A stretch of 64,000 nucleotides of DNA, taken from the NCBI GenBank assembly GCA_963697355.1, contig CAVONV010000023.1, positions 1,178,001 to 1,242,000 of the forward strand, read 5' to 3'. Below, piece by piece: positions 1 through 9,268 of this stretch (positions are counted from its first letter, which is position 1; every line of letters starts with the position of its first letter). The notes beneath the pieces are model-generated. The model did no database searches. It saw nothing but the letters and a program-made list of their open reading frames with translations, and was not told the origin of the DNA. A program made the position numbers and the translations under genes. Source of the DNA: CAVONV01 sp963697355. GTDB lineage: Bacteria; Acidobacteriota; Vicinamibacteria; Marinacidobacterales; DATDRI01.

Positions 1-1
1 C

Positions 2-1489
2 GAGGAAGATCGCCTTGGAAAGCATCTTGTCCGCAAGGGGGTCATCGATCAATCGGTGTTGGATCTCGCTTGTGGCGTTATGACGGATACGGGTCAAAGG
101 CTGGGAAAAACTCTGGTCGAGTTGGGAAGTTTCGACGATTCGCGCCTGAACCAGCTTGTGGAGGAACAAGTACAAACCATCGTCTATTCACTATTCCAGT
201 GGAACGAAGGCTATTTCGGTTTCGAGCTGATGAGCGAGCCTGTGGAAGAAGACATCGCTCTCAACCTCAGCACTGCCGATACGATCATGGAAGGCGTGAG
301 ACGAATCGAGTCGGTAGATGCAATCCGGGAAGCTCTGGGTAACACGGACCGCCTGCTCATTCATACCGAGAGTCCTCTATTCCGCTATCAGAAGATGAAC
401 CTCAATACTTCTGAGGGATATGTGCTCTCGCGGGTAGACGGAACCGCGACCGTGGACGAGATCGTGTCCATTTCTCCTCTTGGGGAGAGGGAAACTCTGC
501 GATGCGTCTTCGCTCTTGTTTCCGCAGGAGTGTTGGAGCTCGAGAAGAAGGGAGGTCCACCTCCACGTCGGCCGCGACCTAGAACGGACGTCCTTCGGAT
601 GCCCGAATTTCGAACCGTCGAGGCGAAGGCTGCAAAAGAAGAGGAAGAATCGAAGGACGGCGTCACGCCCAAGGAGCAAGAGATCCTGGACGATATTACG
701 ACAAAGCACGGTTCTCTCGAGTCGGTCAACTTTTATGAGCTTCTCGAAATTCAACCGACGGCGACCGCTGCAGAGGTCAAAAAGGCCTACAAGCAGATGG
801 CCAAGAGGTACCATCCTGATCTTCACCATACACCCGCGTTGAAGAAAGTACACGGGCTGCTCGAAGAGCTCTTTGTCAAGATACAGCGCGCCTATGAGTG
901 CCTTTCCGACGACAAAGAACGCGAGTACTACGATCTTCATTTGCCCAAATGTGCTTCGTCGACAGCAAAGGAAAAGGAGCCACCTCCACCGGTGGAAGAG
1001 GTTCCAGAGGAAACCTCGAGCTCCAAGAGTACTTACATTCCGCCGGATCCCAGCGTTCTCGCAGAGCGACAGTATCGTGCTGCGAAGGCACACTACTCAG
1101 AGATGTCCTACTACGACGCAATTAGCTGTGCACGCGACGCCATTCGATACGTCCCGGATAAGGCCGCTTATCACAAGCTCCTTGCCCAGGCGCTCGCAAA
1201 GAATCCGAAGTGGAACAAGCAAGCTGAAGAGCACTTCAAGACAGCGATCAAGTTGGATGCCTATGACACCGAAACACAGCTGTGCCTCGCGATGTTGTAC
1301 GAGGGAAACGGGATGAATGCTCGTGCTCTCAAAATCTACGAAAAAGTTCTGGATTACGATCCTGACAACAAGGTTGCCTACGAGAAAGTCAAGGGAGAGC
1401 CGAACGACTCCGCAACGGCTTTAGGAAAGCTGGTTCATCTTGCCAAGCTGCTCGGTCGCGACAAGAATGACATGGACTCGAAACTTTGA
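2..1489 (+). CDS. DUF4388 / DnaJ-domain / TPR protein (5' end outside window)
   Basis: The reading frame is open from base 2, so the start lies upstream and about 495 residues are visible. The N-terminal part resembles a DUF4388 (PATAN-type) domain, seen in bacterial signalling and gliding proteins. A J-domain follows at about residues 243-310 with the diagnostic HPD tripeptide (near residue 271) after 'KKAYKQMAKRYHPDL'; this motif is what stimulates Hsp70 ATPase in the family. A charged, Pro-rich linker leads to TPR-like helices at about residues 350-455. Probably a cytoplasmic scaffold that brings an Hsp70 to a signalling or surface-motility complex (inference). The next gene starts 69 bases downstream on the same strand, so the two are probably co-transcribed. 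Confidence 0.9.
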   Translation, partial: EEDRLGKHLVRKGVIDQSVLDLACGVMTDTGQRLGKTLVELGSFDDSRLNQLVEEQVQTIVYSLFQWNEGYFGFELMSEPVEEDIALNLSTADTIMEGVRRIESVDAIREALGNTDRLLIHTESPLFRYQKMNLNTSEGYVLSRVDGTATVDEIVSISPLGERETLRCVFALVSAGVLELEKKGGPPPRRPRPRTDVLRMPEFRTVEAKAAKEEEESKDGVTPKEQEILDDITTKHGSLESVNFYELLEIQPTATAAEVKKAYKQMAKRYHPDLHHTPALKKVHGLLEELFVKIQRAYECLSDDKEREYYDLHLPKCASSTAKEKEPPPPVEEVPEETSSSKSTYIPPDPSVLAERQYRAAKAHYSEMSYYDAISCARDAIRYVPDKAAYHKLLAQALAKNPKWNKQAEEHFKTAIKLDAYDTETQLCLAMLYEGNGMNARALKIYEKVLDYDPDNKVAYEKVKGEPNDSATALGKLVHLAKLLGRDKNDMDSKL

Positions 1490-1558
1490 GCCAGTGAAGC
1501 GAAAAATGTGACGGATGAAAGTGCGTTCATGCACTTTCATGTGGAGAGCTGAATCGGG

Positions 1559-2728
1559 TTGGCAGTGGAAACAAAAGAAGGACAATGTATCAAGGTTGGC
1601 AAAAACAGGGTCGAGCTGCCTTCAGACGTTTCCTTGGCTGACTGGGCGCTGGAAAAGAAGAGATGGCAGAATCCCCGGATCCGGTCCTACCTGGGGTGCA
1701 TCCGTATCATTGAAGAAGTTCTCGAGAGCAACTACGCCATCCTGAACTGTTCTCCGGTACGGTTGCACAAGATATGGCAGAAAGTACGTAGAGTCTGCCT
1801 GCTGATCCGCTCCGAGATCGCGCCCACTTTGAAGGAACCTTCACATTTCCCTGAACTTGATGCGGCCCTGCGTAATGCCGATGCGGCCTTTGAAGAGTTG
1901 AACCGAACGCTGATCGAGCAAGTTGGGCGATACTCGGACCACATCACCAGCAATGACATGCCGGCGGTGCGTAAGCTGCTATGCATTTCGGTGGGCAAGC
2001 TCTATGCGTTTTTGAGAGACACCTTGGGAGAAATCCTTGCCAACGATCCCAGGAGTCACAACGATTCAGACTACTTTCTGTCGAAACGCTTCGCTCAGGA
2101 GATTGAAGAGTCGGAATGGCTCTATTCTTCCGTTTACGAGCTTCATGTATTTGTGGAAGGCCTGGAAAAACTCTGCTCCAGCGAGTTCGAGCTCATTCTG
2201 GAAGGCATGAGAGCGGATCGGATGATTACGCATTCCGGAGACTGGGAGCATCTAAGAAGACTCATCGATGTCCTGTTGGAGGGCCTGACGCCCAAACTGA
2301 GGGCGGTGCTCCTGCACCGGAGCATTCGGTTGAACGAGATTGAAGTGATTGATGAGTACGCCTTCGAGATCCCGTACCAATGCAAAGCACTGATAGAGGT
2401 TTACGAAGCAGGAAGGGAGCTGATCGAGGAGATCAAGTCCTCTCGCGGTATCAGCTTGACGGAGAGGGAGCAGAGTGTCGACGCGTTGATGAGCTGCCAC
2501 TTGGTGTTCAGTCGGCGAATGGTCACCTATTTGTCGGGAGTCAACGAGACGCTTCGTGACCTCGAGCTGTTTATTTCGAATTGGTTGTCTGCGATAGAAA
2601 AACGACGCTGCATGATGTTGACCAAGAACCCCGCCGAGATCCCGAGCCCCGCATCGTTACCTGAAAAGACCGTGATGCCGGTGAACAAACGCATGGAAAA
2701 GCTGAGGGTGAAGACAATCGGCCTGTAG
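1559..2728 (+). CDS. unknown helical protein, 389 aa
   Basis: I do not recognise the family. The start is a TTG preceded by a GGAGAG stretch, and an in-frame stop at 1550-1552 prevents a longer version; a GTG two codons on is an alternative. The protein has no signal peptide and no membrane segment, is rich in Leu, Glu and Arg, and looks almost wholly alpha-helical. It is probably cytoplasmic. It follows the DUF4388/DnaJ/TPR gene closely and precedes a separately promoted PilZ gene, so a role with that signalling or chaperone protein is plausible but unproven. The Pro-rich C-terminus (residues 360-375) looks like a tail. Confidence 0.85.
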   Translation: MAVETKEGQCIKVGKNRVELPSDVSLADWALEKKRWQNPRIRSYLGCIRIIEEVLESNYAILNCSPVRLHKIWQKVRRVCLLIRSEIAPTLKEPSHFPELDAALRNADAAFEELNRTLIEQVGRYSDHITSNDMPAVRKLLCISVGKLYAFLRDTLGEILANDPRSHNDSDYFLSKRFAQEIEESEWLYSSVYELHVFVEGLEKLCSSEFELILEGMRADRMITHSGDWEHLRRLIDVLLEGLTPKLRAVLLHRSIRLNEIEVIDEYAFEIPYQCKALIEVYEAGRELIEEIKSSRGISLTEREQSVDALMSCHLVFSRRMVTYLSGVNETLRDLELFISNWLSAIEKRRCMMLTKNPAEIPSPASLPEKTVMPVNKRMEKLRVKTIGL

Positions 2729-3217
2729 GCTTTTCCTCACAGTGGTCCCCCGGAAGATCGGCTCCAAACGTTCGTTAAGCTCTTACTTCACAGTGGATTA
2801 GAAGCTCGAAACACTCTTGGCCTCCAGGTTGCATTAACACATTCTGGCGGGGTTGGAGTAGGGTAAGAGCCGTGTGAATGCGGTTCGAAATCCCTGGTTG
2901 GGGCTCCTGCCCCGCCGCAGAACAATCCGCCCGATCTTAACCTGGATCTGGAAAGAGGTTTCGCGGTGCTGATCTCACTCCCACCGGTCCTGTCCCCGCT
3001 CTGTCATCGAGAGTTGCTCATCGACCGTTCGTTGTCGATGCACGGATTGGCGACGTTGGCGTCGCAAAGCTCTTGACAAATGGAGAAAAGCCTAGTATTA
3101 AAAGCCTTACCCAACCTTATATTCACCTTGGAATCAGTATTCGAGGTGAAGTCACCACATTCAATTTGCAGGACTTTCGTGCCTTTTTATCTATAGTTAT
3201 TAAAGGAGATACCAGGA
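2729..3217. other. 489-bp gene-free stretch upstream of PilZ gene
   Basis: No credible reading frame is present. It holds a direct repeat TCACAGTGG (2737-2745 and 2788-2796), a small hairpin GGGGC-TCCT-GCCCC (2900-2913) without a T-run, a perfect 6-bp inverted repeat GCGACG-TTGG-CGTCGC (3050-3065), and a candidate promoter at 3073-3102. The remaining roughly 115 bases before the PilZ start would be a leader; no riboswitch consensus that I know was recognised in it. Confidence 0.6.
3073..3102 (+). promoter_or_regulatory. candidate sigma70-type promoter of PilZ gene
   Basis: A perfect TTGACA -35 box (3073-3078) is followed 18 bases later by TATTAA (3097-3102); TAGTAT (3093-3098) is an alternative -10 but its 14-base spacing is too short. 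The region downstream is AT-rich. It would give a leader of about 110 bases before the strong ribosome binding site AAAGGAGAT ahead of 3218. Confidence 0.5.
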
Positions 3218-3658
3218 ATGCTCATGCCGAATGAACTAAGGAGAGTCGAGCTAAGTCTTGCTTGCCCTGTTCAGATTCAGACGGCACAGCGTTTCGGCGA
3301 GGGGAAAATTCTCAACTTGTCTCAGCGCGGGATGTATGTGTCCACTTCGATGAGCATCTCGCCGAAGGCTCATGTGCTCTTCCAACTTCCTCTTCCAGGC
3401 AAACGGGGATCATTGAGACTCGAGGGCGTCGCGGTCTGGGAAAATCTCAAACAAATCGATACTCCCGAAGGGTATGGGATTCGATTCGTCAAGGTATCCC
3501 CCGAGATCAGAATCGGAATTCGAGCACTGATAGAATCCAACAATCTTCCGAGAGCTGCAACGCCGGCACGGATGCCGGACCAAGACCAAAACGTCGAAGC
3601 GGAGGAGCAATTGGAGGATCTTCTGTTGTCTTCTCGAGTCTGGACCAATACAAAGTAG
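3218..3658 (+). CDS. PilZ domain protein, 146 aa
   Basis: A stand-alone PilZ protein, the family that binds cyclic di-GMP. The second conserved block is clear as 'NLSQRGMYV' (the D/N-x-S-x-x-G motif, about residue 32), followed by beta strands ending in 'GYGIRFV'. The upstream arginine block is reduced to 'ELRRVELSL', so the RxxxR ligand motif is only partly met and c-di-GMP binding is uncertain. The ATG at 3218 has a strong AAAGGAGAT ribosome binding site. The C-terminal 30 residues are acidic and probably disordered. It shares its PilZ layout with the larger PilZ protein at 30068-30874. Likely a cytoplasmic effector for motility or surface behaviour. Confidence 0.9.
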   Translation: MLMPNELRRVELSLACPVQIQTAQRFGEGKILNLSQRGMYVSTSMSISPKAHVLFQLPLPGKRGSLRLEGVAVWENLKQIDTPEGYGIRFVKVSPEIRIGIRALIESNNLPRAATPARMPDQDQNVEAEEQLEDLLLSSRVWTNTK

Positions 3659-3836
3659 CACTCCGGAGCTCTCGTCCCGAATAGCATCCTATTTGGGAGC
3701 GCCGACCCATCTCGCCTGTCTGCGTTGCTCGTCGGTCACATATCCAGATACTATTCATTCCGTGCGCCTTCTCAGACGGGCGCCTCGACGCCCAAAGATG
3801 GGCACTTATTGTTAGCGGAGCCTAAGGTGACTAGCT

Positions 3837-5225
3837 ATGGAGATAGGGAGCAAAAACACTTGCCTCACCTACTTGTGTTTGGTGGTGGGGCTCTGTCTTC
3901 TGGTTGGATGGACTCTTGTGGCAGCCGCCGCTTCGACAGATGTCGTTTGGGTTTGGTCTGGGGCGGTGACCACCGACTCGGCGCTCGTCAAAACGAAGCT
4001 TCAATCGGGCGTCGTCGAGGCCAAACTGCGTGTCTTTCCGACGGCGGATCCGGACTCGGTGATCGAGGTTCCGGCAAGCGGCTTCTCGAAGGCGGATCCT
4101 GACGGAGTTGTGGCATTTGCCGTGACTGGGCTTCGGCCTGCCACGGAGTACCGTTACGTTGTGGAAACCAACGGCGGCTCGGGACCGCCCGGGCGCCTTC
4201 ATACTTTCGCCGCTGGCCCGATGTCGTTTCGGCTCGGCTTTGCTTCTTGCGCGGCGACGGGCTCCAACCACCGAATCTTCGACACCCTCAGGGATTTGGC
4301 TCTGCTGCTCTTCATCCACATGGGCGATCTCCACTACGAAGACATCAAACGTAACGACCCGTCGCTCTTTAGACGAGCCTACGAACGCGTCTTGACGTCG
4401 CCTCGTCAAGGAAGTTTCTACCGCTCCACGCCTGTTGCCTACGTTTGGGATGACCATGACTTCGGTCCGAATGACGCGGATGGTTCTTCGCTTTCCAAAC
4501 CCGCCGCTTTGAAGACTTACCAGCAAAACGTGCCCCACTATCCTCTTTCGCCGGTGGGCGGTCGGGTCAGAACGATCCAGCAGGCTTTCACCATCGGTCG
4601 AGTCCGTTTTCTTGTGATCGATCCCCGCGCGGAAAGGATGCCGGAAGACGAACCCGATGGGCCGCAGAAGAGTATGCTAGGGAAAGACCAGTTGGACTGG
4701 CTTCGTAGGGAATTGCGGTCGGCTAGCCAACGTTTTCCCTTGGTGGTCTTGGTCAACGGAGTTCCTTGGATCACCAAGAACGAGCCGGGGAGTGGACACG
4801 GATGGGAGCCCTACAGCCATGAGAGAACCATCATCGCTGACATGATCGAGCAGTTCGGATTGACCCATCGGCTCATCATGTTGAGCGGGGATGGTCACAT
4901 GGTCGCTATCGACGACGGCACGAATTCCAACTACGCGAGCGGCAGCGCACCGAATGAGCGGGCGTTCCCCGTTATTCATGGTGCCCCACTCCACCGTTTT
5001 CCCCGGATTAAGGGTGGTCCTTACAGTCACGGAGTTTTCGCTCCCAAAAGATGGTTTCCTTTGCTGACGGCAAAGCAGTTCGGATTGATGGACCTTCAGG
5101 ACGACGGACGGCGCATTCGGGTTGAGCTGAGCTGTCGCGGATCGAAGGGAGAAATCCTGAAGGACTTGGTGCTTCGTATGGAATGTGATCAGACCGGTTG
5201 TGAAGTGATCGAGCGAACCAGATGA
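3837..5225 (+). CDS. PhoD-like alkaline phosphatase / phosphodiesterase
   Basis: Metallophosphoesterase of the PhoD family, which hydrolyses phosphate mono- and diesters outside the cytoplasm. The N-terminus (residues 10-33) is a hydrophobic signal peptide ending in an Ala-rich stretch. An Fn3-like strand region follows, then the catalytic part: 'GFASCAATGSN' (about 133), 'HMGDLHYED' (about 160), 'VWDDHDFGPND' (about 202) and 'LSGDGHM' (about 349). These hold the Asp, His and Cys residues that ligate iron and calcium in the family. The 462-residue length is normal. Its last bases overlap the start of the phospholipase D-like gene by ATGA, so the two are translationally coupled; together they could strip phosphate from phospholipids (inference). 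Confidence 0.92.
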   Translation: MEIGSKNTCLTYLCLVVGLCLLVGWTLVAAAASTDVVWVWSGAVTTDSALVKTKLQSGVVEAKLRVFPTADPDSVIEVPASGFSKADPDGVVAFAVTGLRPATEYRYVVETNGGSGPPGRLHTFAAGPMSFRLGFASCAATGSNHRIFDTLRDLALLLFIHMGDLHYEDIKRNDPSLFRRAYERVLTSPRQGSFYRSTPVAYVWDDHDFGPNDADGSSLSKPAALKTYQQNVPHYPLSPVGGRVRTIQQAFTIGRVRFLVIDPRAERMPEDEPDGPQKSMLGKDQLDWLRRELRSASQRFPLVVLVNGVPWITKNEPGSGHGWEPYSHERTIIADMIEQFGLTHRLIMLSGDGHMVAIDDGTNSNYASGSAPNERAFPVIHGAPLHRFPRIKGGPYSHGVFAPKRWFPLLTAKQFGLMDLQDDGRRIRVELSCRGSKGEILKDLVLRMECDQTGCEVIERTR

Positions 5226-6391
5226 AAATTGGCAGACGCACTAAGTTCGTTGTCATCACCGTCTTGTTGGCGTTTCTAGTTGCTGCTTTCTTCTTCGTCT
5301 TCAATCCGCTGGGGCTTGGCCCTGAGCCCGATAGTGTATTGGCACCGGAGTTCTTCGGACATCCTGCCGAGGATTTGAGCGGTCTCGAGCTGCTGATTGA
5401 CGGCGAAGAGGCCTTCGATAGAGTTGTGGCCGCCATCGATTCTGCCGAGTCCGCCGTCTTTGTGCAAACCTACATCTGGAAAGACGATGTGATCGGACGG
5501 CTCGTCGCCGACCGGTTGAAAGAAGCTGCGAAACGGGGCGTTCAAGTGACGGTCCGCAAAGATGTGCTGGGAACGGTCTTCGAACTTGGTGACATGCTAA
5601 CGGGCAAGACGAGTCCGGTTTACACCAAGGATGGTTTGCGAGGTCATGACAACATCAATGTGAGGACGGATATCTCCGCCGATACGGACCACAGCAAGTA
5701 CTTCGTTGTGGATGAAAGCGTTGCCATTTTCGGCGGGATGAATATTGCCGATGAGTATCATACGGATTGGCATGACTATATGGCGTTGGTCGGGACGAAG
5801 CGGTGGGCAAAGGCATTTGCTGACAAAGTCATCCATGAGGTCCCCTGGCCTGTGCCCGGACCTGCAGTCGTCGCTGTAAATGACCGGAACGCCACGGAGA
5901 TACGTACCGCGACGATCGAAATGCTCGACCATGCGAAAGAGAGCATCATCATCGAGCACGCGTATTTCTCCGATGACCAAGTGATAGAAGCCGTTGTCCG
6001 GGCGGCTAGACGGGGGATTGAGGTGGATGTGGTGCTTCCCAAAGAACCGGATACTCACGTATTCGCGAATTTGGCGACCATCAATCGTCTACTCGAGTTT
6101 GGAGCGAGTGACGTGTTGAGAATCCTGCTCTACCCTCAAATGACGCATGCGAAAGTCATTTTGACGGATGGTGGCATCGCCGCTGTGGGGTCGGCCAACC
6201 TGACTCCGCGAAGCATGCGGACGAGTATGGAGGTCACCCTTTTTGTCAACGGCGCCCCCGATACGGGCTTCATTCGGAAGCTGCGTGAACGGCTCGAGGC
6301 CGATATCGCGGAATGCGAGCTTGTCACGAGACCGTTCGAGCTGAGCCTGTGGGGCAAGGTCCAAGCTGTGGTGGGGAAGTATGTATGGTGA
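5222..6391 (+). CDS. phospholipase D-like / cardiolipin synthase family protein
   Basis: Two HKD catalytic motifs are present: 'DHSKYFVVDES' followed by 'GGMN' (about residue 155), and 'THAKVILTDGG' followed by 'GSANLTPRS' (about residue 307). Each HKD half supplies the His and Lys of one active site in this superfamily. One N-terminal membrane segment (residues 8-28) anchors it, leaving the catalytic part on one face of the membrane. At 389 residues it is shorter than E. coli ClsA and closer to ClsB/ClsC-like enzymes. It may make cardiolipin or cleave phospholipids; the sequence does not decide. It starts inside the PhoD-like gene (4-base overlap), so the two products are made together. Confidence 0.9.
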   Translation: MKIGRRTKFVVITVLLAFLVAAFFFVFNPLGLGPEPDSVLAPEFFGHPAEDLSGLELLIDGEEAFDRVVAAIDSAESAVFVQTYIWKDDVIGRLVADRLKEAAKRGVQVTVRKDVLGTVFELGDMLTGKTSPVYTKDGLRGHDNINVRTDISADTDHSKYFVVDESVAIFGGMNIADEYHTDWHDYMALVGTKRWAKAFADKVIHEVPWPVPGPAVVAVNDRNATEIRTATIEMLDHAKESIIIEHAYFSDDQVIEAVVRAARRGIEVDVVLPKEPDTHVFANLATINRLLEFGASDVLRILLYPQMTHAKVILTDGGIAAVGSANLTPRSMRTSMEVTLFVNGAPDTGFIRKLRERLEADIAECELVTRPFELSLWGKVQAVVGKYVW

Positions 6392-6592
6392 TTCAGCTTG
6401 TTTCGTCTAGCCCTGGATGTCGTACTGGGCGGGCACGTGCTGCGGTACGAGTCCTCTCTCCGTTTCCTCGAAAGACGAATCCTGCTTGTCCCCATAGACT
6501 AGCTCAATTGATTCCGGCTGCGTGGAAAAGAAATGCTTGATTCCCATGGGGACGTGATGCGACCATGGATGTTAACCGTAGGGTGAATATTT

Positions 6593-7102
6593 GTGAGGCA
6601 TGTCTATGCTCTGGCGCCAATGTCCCCACTCATTCTTTGGTTGACGGTCGTGCTGATTGCCATTCCCGTTGCCTTTGTTCTCTCTCCTCTCGTGTTCCCG
6701 GAGCCGTCTTTTTTGATCGTCCTCGGGATCCTCCTCGGTGGTCTCTACGCCGCCGTGTGGTTTTTTTGGCGTCCTACGAGATTCGAGATCTCAGTTGAAG
6801 GCGATCTAGATATCGTGTTCCCTGGCCGGAGGAGACAATTTGCGGCGAGCGAGCTGGCTGGTTGCCGACTGATCACCAATAAGCAATTTCGCCAGAAATT
6901 TGGGCACGCGATGCGTGTAGGCGTCGGAGGACTCTGGGGCGGTTTTGGTCTTTTGTGGACGAGCAAAGGGGGTTCGGTGGACTTCTATATTTCCAGGACC
7001 GACGGCTTCGTCCTCATCGAAAGACGCTCATCACGCCCGATATTGATCACACCCGAGAATCCTCGCTGCATGGTCGAGGTGATGGGACGCCTCCAGTCGT
7101 AG
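6593..7102 (+). CDS. membrane-anchored PH-like domain protein, 169 aa
   Basis: Two closely spaced hydrophobic segments (about residues 12-32 and 38-58) form a hairpin in the inner membrane. The rest is a beta-rich domain beginning 'RPTRFEISVEGDLDIVF' and containing 'GVGGLWGGFGLL' and 'SPRPILITPENP'-like sequence, which fits bacterial PH domains. The start used is GTG; the ATG at 6617 is the other choice, and neither has a strong ribosome binding site. It stands alone downstream of the phospholipase gene and converges with the S41 peptidase gene. Function is unknown; PH-like membrane proteins in bacteria are often involved in envelope stress or transport. A second protein of this layout is at 54135-54932. 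Confidence 0.8.
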   Translation: MRHVYALAPMSPLILWLTVVLIAIPVAFVLSPLVFPEPSFLIVLGILLGGLYAAVWFFWRPTRFEISVEGDLDIVFPGRRRQFAASELAGCRLITNKQFRQKFGHAMRVGVGGLWGGFGLLWTSKGGSVDFYISRTDGFVLIERRSSRPILITPENPRCMVEVMGRLQS

Positions 7103-7106
7103 CTCG

Positions 7107-8409
7107 CTACCAGGCGTTCAGCATCTGCCGCCAACCGTCCATGAAAATCACCTGTTGATCGATCTGACGTTGTGCCTGTGCTGATTTCAAGGCGGCTGAT
7201 CTTGTGCTGCAGGCTCCCGTCCGCAAGAAATTGACAGCTTCGGCTAGTGACGCCTCTTCGCCATTTCCGAGCGGGCGGTTGAGGTCGTCACCCGCCGGAC
7301 AATCGGCGGGGATACCCCCGAAGTAGTCGCCTTCGCCGTTGGAGTTCACGCCTTTGAAGGCGACCGGGAACAGAGTTTTGTCGCAGAAGTCGAAACCGTA
7401 CTGTCCCACAGGTTTCCCGTAGGTCGTGTCGCCGACGACCGTCACGGGAATGAAGGGCCGAAGAGCGTTCACAACCATCTCGCTCGCTGAGGCTGACGCA
7501 CGAGTGGTAATGACAACCAGACGCGGGAGATCCAGAGCTGCTCCGGGATCGTAGAAAGTAACGGCCTGATTTCTAAAAGCGTTTTTGTCGTTATGCACGA
7601 ACTCAACGAAGGTTCTCGTGTTCGTCCTCACACCGCCGATGAGGCCACCCAAATGTTGAGCGACAGAGACGAGACCGCCGCCGTTGTAACGTAGGTCCAG
7701 TATGACATCCGTAACACCGCGGGAGCGGAATTCGGCGAAGGCGCGGTCGAGCGCCTCGACGGAGGGCTCGACGAAGTTACGGAAGTGAAGGTAGCCCACC
7801 GGCAGTCCGTTCACGTCGATCACTTCCGTTTGAGACACGGTGGGGATGGTGACGGGCCGTTTGCTGACTTCGGCGCTTCTTTGCTCCCCTCGACGGGTCT
7901 TCCATTCGATTTCCACTCGGTAGCCGTCTTGACTGGGCCCCAAAGCCGCTCCCAGCTGACCCGTTTGGATGAGCTCGGAAATGGACCGCCCGTCGACGGC
8001 TACGAGGTAATCACCACGGGTCAGTCGTGCCTCGGAGGCGGGACTGTCGGGAAAGACTTGTGACACTCGGATTTCTTCGTCCCCCGTTTGTTTCATGCTG
8101 AAACCAATGCCGATGAACTGACTCGAGGAGTAGTAGGCATCCGTAGCTGCTTGATCTGCGATGTAGCTGAAGGTCTCATCGAGGGGCCGAAATTTGACGG
8201 CTTCCAAATAGGCTTCGGGGGAGTCGAAAAGGGCTGGGTCGACGTCGGGCATCTCCTGATACCAGAGGTAGAACTCGACCATGACATCACGAACGAATGT
8301 GTTTTGACCCTGGACCGAGCAATCCGATTGTGCCAGACGCCGGCGTGCCTGTGGTAGCCATAAGAGCGATGACGAGCCAGCTAGTGGTCGTTGCCAAGGT
8401 GCGAGACAT
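7107..8409 (-). CDS. S41 family C-terminal processing peptidase, PDZ-containing (frameshift near N-terminus)
   Basis: Secreted serine peptidase of the S41/CtpA family. A PDZ domain ('DSPASEARLTRGDYLVAVDG') precedes the tail-peptidase domain with 'DLRYNGGG', the nucleophile region 'TTRASASASEMVVNALRP' (about residue 305) and the Lys of 'TYGKPVGQ'. The gene is broken: an ATG at 8409 with ribosome binding site GAGGAGGG encodes a clean signal peptide ending 'TPAS', but the mature part lies in another frame. Removing one base of the CC at 8333-8334 joins them as 'TPASA' followed by 'QSDCSVQG', an ideal signal peptidase site. The uncorrected upstream frame begins with an implausible Arg-rich leader. 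Either a sequencing indel or a very recent mutation. Confidence 0.88.
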
Positions 8410-8534
8410 AGTGCCCTCCTCGTAAGGATGTACTCCCTATTGTAGGGCAAATTGTGGATTGGTGCCTCTTTGATTCGGTCCCGCTTTTCATTATCATAGG
8501 CCGCTATCTACTAGGGAAGGCTGAGACCGCTGTA

Positions 8535-9227
8535 ATGGACCTGACACTCATAATCGATGCTGACGACACGCTTTGGGAGAACAATATCCACTACGAGGCC
8601 GCCATCGACCGTTTTTTGGAGCTCGTGGGGGAGCGGGACAAATCAAAGAAACAAGTGCGAGATCTTCTGATGGATGTCGAGCGCGCCAATGTCCGAGTCC
8701 ACGGCTATGGGACCAACAGCTTTCGGCAATCTCTGCTCGATACTCTGGAGCGGACGAACGGTGGTCCCCCAACACGTCGGGAGCTTCGTACAATCGAAGA
8801 GCTCACCCATGGCATAGCCAACATGACCCTCGATTTTCTTCCCGGTGTCAAAGACACGCTACCCCGACTTCGGGAGCATTTTCGACTCATCCTGTTTACC
8901 AAGGGTGACCTCGACGAACAACAGAGCAAAGTGGACAGGAGCGGTGTGACGCAGTTTTTCGATCATGTAGAGTTGACCACAGAGAAAGACAAGAAGGCCT
9001 ATGTTCGGCTGATCGAGCACTACCGTCTCGACCCGGCCAAAACCTGGATGGTCGGCAACAGCCCGCGCTCGGATATCAATCCCGCCATCGAGGCCGGCCT
9101 CAACGCGATATTCATCCCTCATCCCCGCACGTGGGAGCTCGAGCACGAAGACGTTCGGGAAGATCACCCCGACAAGCTCAATGTGTTGGAACGATTCACG
9201 GACTTACTGACACATTTCTCACTTTGA
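8535..9227 (+). CDS. HAD superfamily hydrolase, 230 aa
   Basis: Cytoplasmic phosphatase-like protein of the haloacid dehalogenase superfamily. Motif I is 'IIDADDTLWE' (residues 5-14) with the nucleophile and general-acid Asp pair; motif II Thr sits in 'LILFTKGD'; motif III Lys is in 'TEKDKKAY'; motif IV is 'MVGNSPRSDINPA' with the Mg-binding Asp. A helical cap lies between motifs I and II. I chose the ATG at 8535 because it places motif I near the N-terminus as usual; the frame is open to 8454. The substrate cannot be told from sequence. Divergent from the S41 peptidase gene. Confidence 0.88.
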   Translation: MDLTLIIDADDTLWENNIHYEAAIDRFLELVGERDKSKKQVRDLLMDVERANVRVHGYGTNSFRQSLLDTLERTNGGPPTRRELRTIEELTHGIANMTLDFLPGVKDTLPRLREHFRLILFTKGDLDEQQSKVDRSGVTQFFDHVELTTEKDKKAYVRLIEHYRLDPAKTWMVGNSPRSDINPAIEAGLNAIFIPHPRTWELEHEDVREDHPDKLNVLERFTDLLTHFSL

Positions 9228-9268
9228 CGGGATTCACTTGATTCTTGAATTCTCCCGGGTGCAGCTTA

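Noticed and set aside
377..1093. minus-strand ORF of 238 aa
   Set aside because: Antisense to the DUF4388/DnaJ gene, whose domains are clear; composition is Arg/Leu/Cys-rich as in shadow frames.
2870..2935. tRNA-like GGTTCGAAATCCC stretch
   Set aside because: The T-arm-like sequence has no pairing stem, and no acceptor, D or anticodon arms can be built around it.
3103..3217. possible cyclic di-GMP riboswitch in the PilZ leader
   Set aside because: No GEMM-type conserved core or tetraloop/receptor signature was recognised in the leader.
8454..8534. upstream extension of the HAD gene from 8454
   Set aside because: Places HAD motif I more than 30 residues from the N-terminus and overlaps the promoter region between divergent genes.
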